The position numbers and the translations under genes are program-made. This document shows positions 17,475-26,366 of a stretch of 64,000 nt of DNA, piece after piece (position 1 is the stretch's first letter; each line of letters begins with the position of its first letter). The notes beneath the pieces were generated by a model. The model ran no database searches, was not told where the DNA came from, and was given only the letters and a program-made list of their open reading frames with translations. The stretch is from Zavarzinella sp. (GTDB taxonomy: Bacteria; Planctomycetota; Planctomycetia; Gemmatales; Gemmataceae): assembly GCA_041399155.1 (NCBI GenBank), contig JAWKTI010000001.1, positions 2,046,001 through 2,110,000 of the forward strand, in the 5' to 3' direction.

Positions 17475-18320
17475 ATGCCGTCCAAATGGCAAGAGTTTTT
17501 GGAACGTGTACGCCCGAAAAAATACGGACGAAAGCATTCATTAGTTTTACTGAATGGACTTGCTGAACAAAGCGAGTCTTGGTACAGGAATGTCCGATTT
17601 TGGAACAAATTTTTCGACATTCATACTCCAAATTTGCTGGCATACGAAGGTACCTTTCTGCAGGAAAGGATCAAAAGTGATCAACCAATTACCGTTGATT
17701 ACCTGGTTGAGCAACTATACATCTATCTTCACCAGTTTGCCCAAACACCCCCATACCATATTGTTTCCAGTAGTCTTGGTGGCAAAATCGCGATTGAGTT
17801 TGCAGTAAAATACCCCGAACTTGTCAATCGCGTTGTTCTGTTATGTCCATCCGGCATGGGTGACGTGGAACGGTTGCCCATTATGGATGGCGTCCGCAAA
17901 AATGATTACAATCAAATCATTAAAAGCGTGTTTTACACCCCACGGAAAGCAGATTCAAACCTGTTGAAATATTACAAACGCTGTTTCGAAAGTCGCCGCT
18001 GGAAAATGGGCCTGATTCGTACAGTTAAGGGCACAAACGACCATACCGTACGCCCAAGTATGAAATTAATGCACTGCCCTACATTATTAATAGGTGGGCG
18101 GGAAGATAAAATCGTTGATCCGATGGAAGGAGAGCGGGCAGCTCAGGATTTACCGAATGGTTTTTCCATCACACTTCCACAGTGTGGACATGCACCGCAG
18201 ATCGAAAAACCGTGGCTGATTAACCGACTCGTGGTTCATTTTCTCACGGCAACAACCCCCACAGCCCACCCCAGTTTTGTCAAGTTAATCATGAATAAAC
18301 CAAGCAGGCAAACAAGCTGA
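17475..18320 (+). CDS. Alpha/beta hydrolase
   Basis: The 281-residue protein has the alpha/beta-hydrolase fold signature. The nucleophile elbow is SSSLGG, the acid is in GGREDKIVD and the histidine in CGHAPQIEKP, in the expected order. I choose ATG 17475 (MPSKWQEF) because the longer frame begins with residues lacking fold-like character. It ends TGATG with the next gene, sharing one base, so translation is probably coupled to the phospholipid methyltransferase. That pairing hints at a lipid-directed esterase, but the substrate cannot be read. Confidence 0.8.
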   Translation: MPSKWQEFLERVRPKKYGRKHSLVLLNGLAEQSESWYRNVRFWNKFFDIHTPNLLAYEGTFLQERIKSDQPITVDYLVEQLYIYLHQFAQTPPYHIVSSSLGGKIAIEFAVKYPELVNRVVLLCPSGMGDVERLPIMDGVRKNDYNQIIKSVFYTPRKADSNLLKYYKRCFESRRWKMGLIRTVKGTNDHTVRPSMKLMHCPTLLIGGREDKIVDPMEGERAAQDLPNGFSITLPQCGHAPQIEKPWLINRLVVHFLTATTPTAHPSFVKLIMNKPSRQTS

Positions 18321-18970
18321 TGACACCACCGAATAACCCGATTTCTCTCAAACCTACCAACACAAAACCAGCAGGGACTCGTGGCCCGGAATGGTGGTTG
18401 ATGGTAAGAAAGTTCGTCTCCCATGGCACTTCAATTGCATCATTTTCTCCGAGTTCACGGTTTCTTTGCCGATCGATTGTCAAGGGGATCAATTGGGACA
18501 AGGCGAAATGCGTCGTTGAATTAGGTGCGGGAACCGGACCGATTACCAGAGAACTGGTGAAAGCAGCTGGCCCGAACACCCGCCTGGTGATTGTGGAACT
18601 TGATCCTGATTTCTGCAAAGTGCTGCGGCACAAGTTTCCAAACCATGAAATTATTGAAGGGGACGCCTGCAAGCTGGATCAGATTCTGGCAGAACGCGGA
18701 ATCTCCCACGCAGACCACGTCATCAGCGGCCTCCCACTCCCCTCTTTTCCTGCTGCACTGCGGGATTCCATTATTGCGATGTCCGCAAAAGTGCTCACAC
18801 CTGAAGGCGATTTTCGCCAATTGACCAATATGCCCTGGATTTACCGTAAACTTTACAAGCGATATTTCAGTAATGTTTCCTTCAAACTGGTGCCACTCAA
18901 TCTGCCGCCAGGTGGGGTGTATTACTGCACTGGCTACAGCAAAGCAAATGAAATCCAACCTGTGATGTAA
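18320..18970 (+). CDS. SAM-dependent phospholipid N-methyltransferase-like protein
   Basis: The 216-residue protein is a class I methyltransferase. Motif I is VVELGAGTGPITREL, followed by LVIVELDPDF (motif II) and the substrate region HVISGLPLPSFP, which replaces the NPPY of rRNA dimethylases. This SGLPL variant is seen in bacterial phospholipid N-methyltransferases (PmtA type, Rhodobacter branch) that make methylated phosphatidylethanolamine derivatives. The C-terminal LPPGGVYYCTGY also fits. The start overlaps the stop of the hydrolase by one base. Confidence 0.78.
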   Translation: MTPPNNPISLKPTNTKPAGTRGPEWWLMVRKFVSHGTSIASFSPSSRFLCRSIVKGINWDKAKCVVELGAGTGPITRELVKAAGPNTRLVIVELDPDFCKVLRHKFPNHEIIEGDACKLDQILAERGISHADHVISGLPLPSFPAALRDSIIAMSAKVLTPEGDFRQLTNMPWIYRKLYKRYFSNVSFKLVPLNLPPGGVYYCTGYSKANEIQPVM

Positions 18971-19151
18971 AATCTCAGGCTAATTGATTCACGTATCACA
19001 TTTCATCACCAGTATTACACTGCGGGAAAATCTACCCCGTCTCCTGTGCCATTACGCAACAACCGTGTAAGATAACAGACGATCTCAATCCACCTGGTTG
19101 CCAAATGGGCTATACCAGGCTCTCTTACCAACATTTGGAGGTAGTTCCGCC

Positions 19152-20687
19152 ATGTCCGAAAACCATGCCAATATCGATCGCCGCAATTTTCTGCGGACAA
19201 GCACCGTCGCTGGTGCCACGATCGCCATGACGGCCGCAAGTTACGACCGTGTTCTGGGTGCCAACGAAGCTCTCCGTGTTGGATTTCTGGGAGTTGGTGG
19301 CCGCTGTCAACAGCATGTTGATGTCATCCTCCAGATGCAAAAAGAGAAAAAAGCTGTTCGACCCGTCGCCGTTTGCGATGTGTGGGACGGTGATCAGGAA
19401 TTGGGCTCCGGCAAAGGTCGTGGATTATACCCCACTGCCAAACGCTGTGGCATCGACACGATGGACAAAAAACACGTATCGAAAGACTATCGCACTATTC
19501 TCGAACAGAAAGATGTGGATATTGTCACTGTGGCCAGCCCAGACCATTGGCACGCCAAGATGACGATTGACGCGTTTGAAGCGGGTAAAGATGTCTATTG
19601 CGAAAAGCCAATGACCCGCACAATTGAAGAGGCAATCGCTGTTGTCGATGCTGCTGTCAAGCATAACAAGGTAATGACAGTGGGTGTTCAGTCGATGGCC
19701 GATCCGGTGTGGACGGCCGCACACGACTACATTGCTTCTGGCAAACTGGGCCATATCATGCAGGGCCAAACCAGCTACTACCGAAACTACATCGGTGGGC
19801 AATGGCGCTACTATCCTTTGAAAGCAGACATGACCCCCAAGACCATTGACTGGAAAATGTTCCTGGGCCATGAATTTGAATGTGCAGGCCAGAAACTGGG
19901 ACCTGCGGAAAAAGATATGCCTTTTGACCGCGCCTTGTGGGCACAATGGCGTTGCTACTGGCCATTTGGCGGTGGCATGTTTACTGACCTGTTCGTGCAC
20001 CAGACAACCCACCTGATTGCAGCCATGGGCGTCCGTTTCCCAGGCCGAGTAGTTGGTGGTGGTGGCATTTATCTTGAATATGATGGTCGCGATGTTCCAG
20101 ACGTAGGCACGGTTGTGGCTGACTACGATGAAGGCTGCCAGGTGATCATTTCCGCAACAATGTGTAATGATACCCAGCTCGGTGAAGTAATCCGCGGTCG
20201 ATTAGGAACCATCAAGTTCGTCGGTGGGGGCGATTTCCTGCAGGGCTTTGATGTTTATGGTCAAAGTATTTCTGGTGGTCCTGCAAAACCGAAACAAGGT
20301 TTTGGTGAGCCAATCGAACAAATTCGCACAGGCAAAACAGGTAATGCCACCTACGCACTGTGGGAAGATTTCCTTACCTGCGTTGCATCTCGCAAACGTG
20401 CTACGTTGTGCACACCAGAACTGGGTGCTGCTGCTTTTTCCACAGTGAACATGGGCGTACAAAGCTACCGTTTTGGTAAAGCATTGCATTGGGATAAAGA
20501 ACAACGTAAGGTCAAAGAGGCAGATTCTTCCTGGGCTGATAAACTGGAAGCACGCAGTAAAAAGCGTGACAAACCCAGCCAGATCATTGGCTGGCAAGGT
20601 GGCGATGCTGGTAGCGTGGTGATTCCACCCGAATACCAGAAGCTTGAAGGCCCCTGGATCAATGGCAAAGATCCCGCCGCTTCCTAA
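19152..20687 (+). CDS. Tat-exported Gfo/Idh/MocA family oxidoreductase
   Basis: The start at ATG 19152 is set by a strong GGAGG site and gives 511 residues. The N-terminus has a twin-arginine motif (DRRNFLRTS) and a hydrophobic stretch, so the folded protein is probably exported with bound NAD(P). The Rossmann start is LRVGFLGVGGRCQQHV. The family motif EKPMTR with the preceding DHWHAKM is clear. Such proteins oxidise or isomerise sugars and inositols or cleave glycosides. It is followed after 105 bases by a TIM-barrel sugar isomerase, the usual partner in planctomycetes. Confidence 0.92.
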   Translation: MSENHANIDRRNFLRTSTVAGATIAMTAASYDRVLGANEALRVGFLGVGGRCQQHVDVILQMQKEKKAVRPVAVCDVWDGDQELGSGKGRGLYPTAKRCGIDTMDKKHVSKDYRTILEQKDVDIVTVASPDHWHAKMTIDAFEAGKDVYCEKPMTRTIEEAIAVVDAAVKHNKVMTVGVQSMADPVWTAAHDYIASGKLGHIMQGQTSYYRNYIGGQWRYYPLKADMTPKTIDWKMFLGHEFECAGQKLGPAEKDMPFDRALWAQWRCYWPFGGGMFTDLFVHQTTHLIAAMGVRFPGRVVGGGGIYLEYDGRDVPDVGTVVADYDEGCQVIISATMCNDTQLGEVIRGRLGTIKFVGGGDFLQGFDVYGQSISGGPAKPKQGFGEPIEQIRTGKTGNATYALWEDFLTCVASRKRATLCTPELGAAAFSTVNMGVQSYRFGKALHWDKEQRKVKEADSSWADKLEARSKKRDKPSQIIGWQGGDAGSVVIPPEYQKLEGPWINGKDPAAS

Positions 20688-20792
20688 TTTAAGTTGCCCT
20701 TCCTTTTCAATCACCCACAGTTTTCACAGCCAATGCTTTCCTTTTCCAATTTTGTAGCTTAACCAGTACGAATTGCTGAAAAGGATACACGG

Positions 20793-21782
20793 ATGGCTCG
20801 TCCTATTACTTTATTTTCGAATCAATGGCTTGACCTTCCACTCGATTTACTTGCATCCAAAGTAAACGAGTGGGGTTACGGTGGGCTGGAACTTTCGGCT
20901 AGAAATCCCCACTTCAACATCCAGGAAGCAGAGGAAGGTGGGGAATATCTGGATGCGATTATTGCCCTGTTGGCGGAATACGAGCTTTCGATACCGGTGG
21001 TGTCATTTCACCAACTAAGCCAGGTGATTGGCGATCCCATCGATTCCCGCCATCAATCATTGGTCAGCGAGCGGATCTGGGGCGAAGGGAAGCCACAACA
21101 CATCCGACAACGGGCAATTCAAGAGTTATTAGTAGGGTTCCGCTTTGCAAAAGAACTCGGAGCCTCCACGATCAGTGGATTTACCGGTTCGCCGATGTGG
21201 TCGGCAATCACTGGCTATCCGGGCCCCACCGAAACACAGTGGGTGAATGCACTCAACGAGTTTGCCGCAACCTGGAACCCGATTCTGGATCATGCAAAAG
21301 AGATTGGTGTCTGCTATGCCTTTGAGATACACCCAGGACAATTAGCATTTGATTATTATTCTGCTGAACGGCTGCTGGATGCAATCCATGGCCGACCCGA
21401 ATTTGGCTTTACTATCGATCCCAGTCATTTTCTGTGGCAGGGGCTCGATCCTGTTGCCTTCATCCATCGATTTGCCGATCGGATTTACCATGTACATTTG
21501 AAGGATACTGCAATTACCCTAAATGGTCGATCGGGCTTATTAAACAGTGGGCTGCCCAGTGGCGACCCGCACCGTGGCTGGCAGTTTCGCTGTCCTGGAC
21601 GTGGGGGCGTTGATTGGGAAGCCTTTATCCGGGCTCTCAATGATATTCAATATTCAGGTGCCATGTCCGTAGAATTCCATGATCGTGGGATGGATCGTGA
21701 GTTTGGTGCACGCGAGGCTTTTCAATTTGCCCACCGATTGAACTTTCCTGCCCCAACCACGAATGTGAATAAAAATTCATAA
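20793..21782 (+). CDS. Sugar phosphate isomerase/epimerase (xylose-isomerase-like TIM barrel)
   Basis: The 329-residue protein has the AP-endonuclease-2/xylose-isomerase-like barrel. Metal-binding segments are YAFEIHPGQ, FTIDPSHFLWQG, YHVHLKD and MSVEFHD, each at a strand end with E, H or D. There is no signal peptide, so it is cytoplasmic. AAGGAT lies before ATG 20793. It probably acts with the preceding oxidoreductase in catabolism of an unidentified sugar or inositol. Confidence 0.86.
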   Translation: MARPITLFSNQWLDLPLDLLASKVNEWGYGGLELSARNPHFNIQEAEEGGEYLDAIIALLAEYELSIPVVSFHQLSQVIGDPIDSRHQSLVSERIWGEGKPQHIRQRAIQELLVGFRFAKELGASTISGFTGSPMWSAITGYPGPTETQWVNALNEFAATWNPILDHAKEIGVCYAFEIHPGQLAFDYYSAERLLDAIHGRPEFGFTIDPSHFLWQGLDPVAFIHRFADRIYHVHLKDTAITLNGRSGLLNSGLPSGDPHRGWQFRCPGRGGVDWEAFIRALNDIQYSGAMSVEFHDRGMDREFGAREAFQFAHRLNFPAPTTNVNKNS

Positions 21783-21796
21783 ATTTGAGAATATCT

Positions 21797-22078
21797 ATGT
21801 TAAATTCCTTTCATAATATTGAACAGGTTCGAGAAGAATGGACTGATTTACGCGTCGTGGTGCGTGCGGACGTGCCTGAACTTCAGCGTTTTGCCGATTG
21901 GGTAGGTCGAGTGGTTACAGTGAACTGCACCGGCAAAATTCTGGTCGATTTTGGCGACGGAGCCTGGTACGATCTTGCGAAAGAAAGCGTCGAAATCCTG
22001 GACAAAGAAGACCCACGCTATGGCAACTACAAAACCACTGCCAACAGTGCACAAGCCCAGCCCACAAGGCAGTCGTAA
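21797..22078 (+). CDS. Small conserved-looking protein of unknown function
   Basis: The 93-residue product starts at ATG 21797, 15 bases after the isomerase stop, and is probably translated from the same message. It is an all-beta-like sequence (RVVVRADVPELQRFADWVGRVVTVNCTGKILVDFGDG), possibly a small barrel, with a low-complexity Q/A/T tail. I recall no named family. Confidence 0.6.
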   Translation: MLNSFHNIEQVREEWTDLRVVVRADVPELQRFADWVGRVVTVNCTGKILVDFGDGAWYDLAKESVEILDKEDPRYGNYKTTANSAQAQPTRQS

Positions 22079-22132
22079 GTTCCTAATTCACAATAACTTT
22101 CGATATTCTGCCCTAGAATGGGTGGGCGTTCC

Positions 22133-23065
22133 ATGAATCGACACTTCTGTTTCATCCTGCTTGTAACCGCTACCTTCACTGTTCAGTCCGAAGAACTTCC
22201 CAAAATGGAAAAGGCCCACCGTGGCTGGGTGAATGCTGTTGCCGTTTCTCCAAACTACATTGCCACTGCTGGGGATGATGACCAGGTATTTCTCTGGCAC
22301 ATTCCGGGACTAAAGCTGGCTGGCCAACTGAAACTCGGTGGCAAAGGTGCAACCGCTTTGGCCTTTCACCCAACAGAACAAATCCTTGCGGTGGGTGGCT
22401 GGAATGGCAAGATCATTCTCTGGGATTATCAAGCAAAGAAAACCATTAATGTTGGAGGGCATCGTGAAAATATCACCGCACTTCAATGGGCAAACGGTGG
22501 CCAACACCTGATTAGTGGCAGTGGCGATGATGCAATTCGCATTTGGAATCGGAAAACGCAGAAATGTGAAAATATTCTCACACATGAAAATGAATATGAC
22601 ATCGCTGGATTGAATATCCCACATGACAGCGAGCTGCTGATCAGTGTCGATGGTGATGCTGAAATTCGAGTCTGGTCTACCAAAACATGGAAAGAACTGG
22701 AATCACTTTCCGGTCATGAAGGTGCGATTACAGAAATTGCCAGCAGCCGTTCGGGTAAAATGTTTGCCACCGCCAGCAGAGATAAAACCATTATTCTGTG
22801 GGACACCGCCAGCAGGAAAAAGATTCGACAACTGTTTGAGCATCAAGCAGACGTAACCCACTTGACCTGGGGCAAAGATGATAACACTCTCATTTCTGTA
22901 GATGAAGAAAACAATCTTCTGTTCTGGAATCTGACGAAAGGCAAAACAGTAAAAACGATTCGAAAAAATCAGAATATTACTTCATTGCAATATTCCTACA
23001 AACTGGATATTCTGATTCTGGGTGGTAAACAGGGATCTATTTTCGAAAAACTGCCTGTGAATTGA
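22133..23065 (+). CDS. Exported WD40-repeat protein
   Basis: From ATG 22133 the product has a signal peptide (MNRHFCFILLVTATFTVQS) and then about seven WD40 blades, with repeat ends such as QVFLWH, KIILWD, AIRIWN, EIRVWS, TIILWD and LLFWN. It should fold as one beta-propeller of about 290 residues in the periplasm and act as a binding scaffold. An upstream in-frame ATG (22118) would add five residues. It is convergent with the ferredoxin-kinase gene, with only four bases between the stops. Confidence 0.82.
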   Translation: MNRHFCFILLVTATFTVQSEELPKMEKAHRGWVNAVAVSPNYIATAGDDDQVFLWHIPGLKLAGQLKLGGKGATALAFHPTEQILAVGGWNGKIILWDYQAKKTINVGGHRENITALQWANGGQHLISGSGDDAIRIWNRKTQKCENILTHENEYDIAGLNIPHDSELLISVDGDAEIRVWSTKTWKELESLSGHEGAITEIASSRSGKMFATASRDKTIILWDTASRKKIRQLFEHQADVTHLTWGKDDNTLISVDEENNLLFWNLTKGKTVKTIRKNQNITSLQYSYKLDILILGGKQGSIFEKLPVN

Positions 23066-23069
23066 GTCG

Positions 23070-24611
23070 TTAGACGCCCACTGCTTCTGGCTGCAACTGG
23101 TTCAAATCCGCAATCAGTTCCGCATATTCTGCATACCGCTGAGATGGATCTTTTTCCATCATCTTCACGATAATTTTTGAAAGCAACTCGGGCAAATCAG
23201 GATTCACCAAGTGGGCCAACGGAATCGGCGAATCTAATTGTTTTCTCATAATATCCTGCGGACTGCCAGCATGAAAAGGCGGTTGGCCAGTTACCAGATG
23301 GAACAAGGTTGCACCAAGGGAGTAAATGTCTGCTCGATGATCAATTTTGCTCACATGTTTGATCTGTTCCGGCGACATATAAGCGGGAGTTCCCTTCACA
23401 TAACCATCAGCACTTTCAGAATTCCCGATCGGTCGGTATGCCAATCCGAAATCGACCAGGCGTACCCCGCCCTCACGGTCGAGGAGGATATTCGCAGGTT
23501 TGATATCTCGGTGAACAATGCCGAGGTGCTGCACCCCAGCAAGACCTCTAGAGACATTCACTACAAGATTGATAGCACGATCCAGAGTGATTTTGTTGGT
23601 CTGTTTCAACAAATCCGCACCACTGACCCCATCAACGTATTCCATGACGACATAGGGCATTTCGGGCGAATCTTCAAAGTCCAGCACCCGCACAATGTTT
23701 GGATGGTTGATTTGTGCCAGCAGTCTGGCCTCCGCACAAAAACTTTGCAGTCGCCCCGTATCTGTGCTGCGATCCCGCAGAAACTTGATGGCTACCAGAC
23801 AGTTGAGTTTCTGGTGCAGTGCCCGATAAACAACCCCCACTCCACCCTGACCAATTTTTTCAATCAGCAGGTATTTATCGATCGTGGCACCTGGTTCCGG
23901 AACAAAATTCTTCCCAGTGCGTGGCCTGGCGTCGCTATGGGTACTCGCCCCACCGGTAGCAGTGGCAAATGGAGATTGCGAAGTATCATGGCGTTGCGAA
24001 TCGTCTGAATAGCGGGTGCTCGGTGCAGCCTTAATCATGCTGATGATCGGCGCAGTGCGGTGCTGGGTCGAATGATGAGAATTCCGTAATGTCGAATCAA
24101 AACGCGGCCCACTGTGGGAGTGGTGGGAATGCCCCGTATCGGTTTCAAACTTTCGCAACTGTTCCAGTTCTTTGTCGAGGTTACGGGATTGCTCTAGAAG
24201 CGTTCGAGTAATCAGCTTTCCTTTCGGAATCAGAATATGCCCACGGATCGGGTGGAGAATATTTTCTGGCGCGGGCGTTCCGAGTAGTGCCACCAGATCT
24301 TCAGAACGTTGCAGATACATTCCTTCGGGGACTTCCACCGCGATATCATCGCCAAAAATTCCCGCCTGGCATGCAAGGCGGCTTTCTGCACAAGAATCAG
24401 CAACCATTTTCAGGGTTCGACGTTCGCGATCCCGCATCGGAGAGAGATTATCAGAACCTTGTTTCACCCGCACATGGCAGGTGGCACAGATCCCTTTCCC
24501 ACCACAGGACATTGGGATGTTGAGATCCTTGGAAACGAGTGCGGTCAATAATTTTGTGCCCGTTTGCACAATCGCAGCTTCGTTGATCGGTTGAATACTG
24601 ATCTTTTTCAT
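23070..24611 (-). CDS. [2Fe-2S] ferredoxin domain fused to a Ser/Thr protein kinase
   Basis: The 513-residue protein has two recognisable halves. Residues 1-97 are a [2Fe-2S] ferredoxin domain with C36-x5-C42-x2-C45 and C81 as ligands (CGGKGICATC and RLACQ). Residues 98-240 are a linker with a short helix, His-rich patches (HSHHSHS at about 161-167) and many S/T. Residues about 245-505 form a Hanks-type kinase with GQGGVGVVY, the lysine in VAIKFL, HRDIKPAN, DFG and SPEQ, so catalysis looks intact. No transmembrane helix is present, unlike the PknB type. It is the last gene of the bilin-linked operon, 45 bases after the heme oxygenase stop. A redox-controlled kinase, or an electron donor tied to a kinase, are both possible readings. 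Confidence 0.9.
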   Translation of the reverse strand: MKKISIQPINEAAIVQTGTKLLTALVSKDLNIPMSCGGKGICATCHVRVKQGSDNLSPMRDRERRTLKMVADSCAESRLACQAGIFGDDIAVEVPEGMYLQRSEDLVALLGTPAPENILHPIRGHILIPKGKLITRTLLEQSRNLDKELEQLRKFETDTGHSHHSHSGPRFDSTLRNSHHSTQHRTAPIISMIKAAPSTRYSDDSQRHDTSQSPFATATGGASTHSDARPRTGKNFVPEPGATIDKYLLIEKIGQGGVGVVYRALHQKLNCLVAIKFLRDRSTDTGRLQSFCAEARLLAQINHPNIVRVLDFEDSPEMPYVVMEYVDGVSGADLLKQTNKITLDRAINLVVNVSRGLAGVQHLGIVHRDIKPANILLDREGGVRLVDFGLAYRPIGNSESADGYVKGTPAYMSPEQIKHVSKIDHRADIYSLGATLFHLVTGQPPFHAGSPQDIMRKQLDSPIPLAHLVNPDLPELLSKIIVKMMEKDPSQRYAEYAELIADLNQLQPEAVGV

Positions 24612-24656
24612 GCGTGATAATGTTGCCTGGTAGAGTCCTTCACAAATAAAAACTAA

Positions 24657-25271
24657 TTACACAGCCACAGTAGCTTCCGTCATCGCCAGATGCAGTTGAT
24701 ATAGCAGTTGGAAAGTTTTCACTGCTGCTTCAACGATGACCGTCGCAACCTCTTCTTTTGCAGGATAATTATCCAGAGCAGCCATAAACTGTCGGAATGT
24801 CTGCCCACGATCATGCATGTTTTCCACATGATAATCCAGGCCATTACCCATTTCCGGAGGCAATTGTAACGCCTGGCATAGTGGTCCCACCAGCATCCGT
24901 GAGCCCATTCGCGATCCTTCAAATACGTACAATGCGCCCACCCATGCGGCACTACTGACCGTGGCTAGTTGATCCATTTCGACCAGCCAGCTATTGATCT
25001 CTTCGTGCACCGGTAGCAGTTGATCAACACCATGGAACTGTAGATCACTCCATACACGATGGGAGCGTTGGATGTTCCCGTGAACAAAATCGACTGGTAA
25101 CTGATCCAGATGTTGCTCGAATGCAACGTGCACGTGATAAAGGTGTTGCAGCAGATCGAGATATTCATCTTTGCTGATTGCACCAGCTACCATCCGTTGG
25201 GTAAAGCTAAGGTTTTCAATCTGCTGGTGGATAGGACCAGTTGCTGCTCGTAATTTTGCTAATACTGTCAT
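24657..25271 (-). CDS. Heme oxygenase, biliverdin-forming
   Basis: Heme oxygenase opens heme to biliverdin, CO and iron, using reductant from ferredoxin or flavoprotein. I choose ATG 25271 (AGGA at suitable spacing; longer frames start at 25280 and 25304), giving 204 residues. The proximal histidine is H15 in ATGPIHQQIE. The distal helix carries EGSRMGSRM (residues about 118-126), matching the glycine-rich G-S-x-x-G region that contacts heme. The all-helical pattern and length fit the bacterial HO family. It lies between the globin-like genes and the ferredoxin-kinase gene; the ferredoxin could be its reductant. No bilin reductase or phytochrome is visible nearby. Confidence 0.9.
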   Translation of the reverse strand: MTVLAKLRAATGPIHQQIENLSFTQRMVAGAISKDEYLDLLQHLYHVHVAFEQHLDQLPVDFVHGNIQRSHRVWSDLQFHGVDQLLPVHEEINSWLVEMDQLATVSSAAWVGALYVFEGSRMGSRMLVGPLCQALQLPPEMGNGLDYHVENMHDRGQTFRQFMAALDNYPAKEEVATVIVEAAVKTFQLLYQLHLAMTEATVAV

Positions 25272-25347
25272 AACAATCATCCTAGTGAGGGGGTAGATAC
25301 TCAATCAAATAATAATGTTCAGATACAAAATTTATCAAAAACGACTC

Positions 25348-25869
25348 TTACTTTTTCCGGGCAGTTTGACTAACACGATCACCAACTTCAGGTCGTGCTG
25401 GCACAGCAAAATCAGTCAGAAGATCAATAAAATGATGAATATAAGGCTTCATCAATGAATAGGCTTCTGAACTGAGTGCAGTATCCAGATGACGCTGCCA
25501 GGAATGCAGTGTGTCAGCCATAAACTGAGGCGTCACGTGAACCGACTTCAGAATCGTTCGATACCAGATGGTAAACTGATGGTCGATCGTTTCCGATTCA
25601 CCAAGGAACATGCAATTCGCGGTAATATTCGTTAACAGTGCCACGTCACGCTTGCCTTTTTCATAGCCACTGCCATGAAATTTGGAAAACTGAGGATACA
25701 TAGCACGTATCTCACGCACGACAGAGTCTGCAACGGTGTCCGCATTGGCAACAATTTCATCGAGAGCCGCGCGACGGGATTTTGTCGTTGAAAGATAGGC
25801 CTGCAGATCGGCTTTTTCTTTTTGAGTGGGCCAGCGATTATCCAGTTTCTGAATTAAAGGTAAAATCAT
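25348..25869 (-). CDS. Phycobiliprotein-like globin, second of a pair
   Basis: The 173-residue helical protein aligns by eye with phycobiliprotein subunits. LQAYLSTTKSRRAALDEIVA and NADTVADSVV recall the first helices of ApcD/CpcA, MYPQF recalls the conserved fP, KGKRDVALL matches the C-x-R-D region, and TANCMFLGE matches TYCLVAGG. The canonical chromophore cysteine (Cys84 position) is glycine here; the only cysteine is the one in NCMF. Bilin, if bound, would not be attached at the usual site. It overlaps the preceding gene by four bases (ATGA). Relatives outside cyanobacteria have been reported next to bilin-synthesis genes (bilin biosynthesis-associated globins, from memory). A structure search is needed to settle the fold. 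Confidence 0.72.
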   Translation of the reverse strand: MILPLIQKLDNRWPTQKEKADLQAYLSTTKSRRAALDEIVANADTVADSVVREIRAMYPQFSKFHGSGYEKGKRDVALLTNITANCMFLGESETIDHQFTIWYRTILKSVHVTPQFMADTLHSWQRHLDTALSSEAYSLMKPYIHHFIDLLTDFAVPARPEVGDRVSQTARKK

Positions 25870-26366
25870 GATTCGCTCCCTACTAAAACTTCCTGATGGA
25901 TCGTATTTACTTCTGGTTTGGTCAACTGGTCAATCATGTCCGACATCGCATCATGAAACAAATCACGCAGATTCTCCGTCAGGTTCTGCGAAACTTCTTC
26001 TTCGATCAGCCGATAGATGTCGATAATTACCGACTTCGACAATTGGTGCAGTTCCAGAGTTCGATTCAAATGACCAATCCAGCGATGTTGCACGATGCCT
26101 CGATCATTTGCCAGAATAGTCAAGCCGAGGTGCCGTAAACTGATCACCAGATCCTTCACAGTATCTTTCGTAACCCAGGCTTCAGTATTTCCCTGGATTT
26201 TTTTCCATATGGAAGCAGGTAGATTGCTCTCTGCTCGCTCCATTTCATCAATCAGTCGTAACCGGTTTGGTAATGTCTGATAATAAGACATCATCTGTTG
26301 CAAATCTGCATCAGCAAAGATTCGCTCATTACTATCTTTAACAATTTCCATCATCCAGGTATTCAT
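25866..26366 (-). CDS. Phycobiliprotein-like globin, first of a pair
   Basis: The 166-residue protein is all-helical and contains no cysteine at all. Segment LQQMMSYYQTLPNRLRLIDE matches the allophycocyanin pattern LQ-x-I-x-DYLATGEKRLRIAE closely. SLRHLGLTILAND falls where CLRDYGWYLR lies in phycobiliproteins, with serine in place of the bilin-linking cysteine. The C-terminal LFHDAMSDMIDQL corresponds to the last helix. The start shares one base with the upstream V4R stop (TGATG), and the stop overlaps the next gene. It may form a heterodimer with the gene at 25348, as alpha/beta phycobiliprotein subunits do; that is inference. Confidence 0.68.
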   Translation of the reverse strand: MNTWMMEIVKDSNERIFADADLQQMMSYYQTLPNRLRLIDEMERAESNLPASIWKKIQGNTEAWVTKDTVKDLVISLRHLGLTILANDRGIVQHRWIGHLNRTLELHQLSKSVIIDIYRLIEEEVSQNLTENLRDLFHDAMSDMIDQLTKPEVNTIHQEVLVGSES

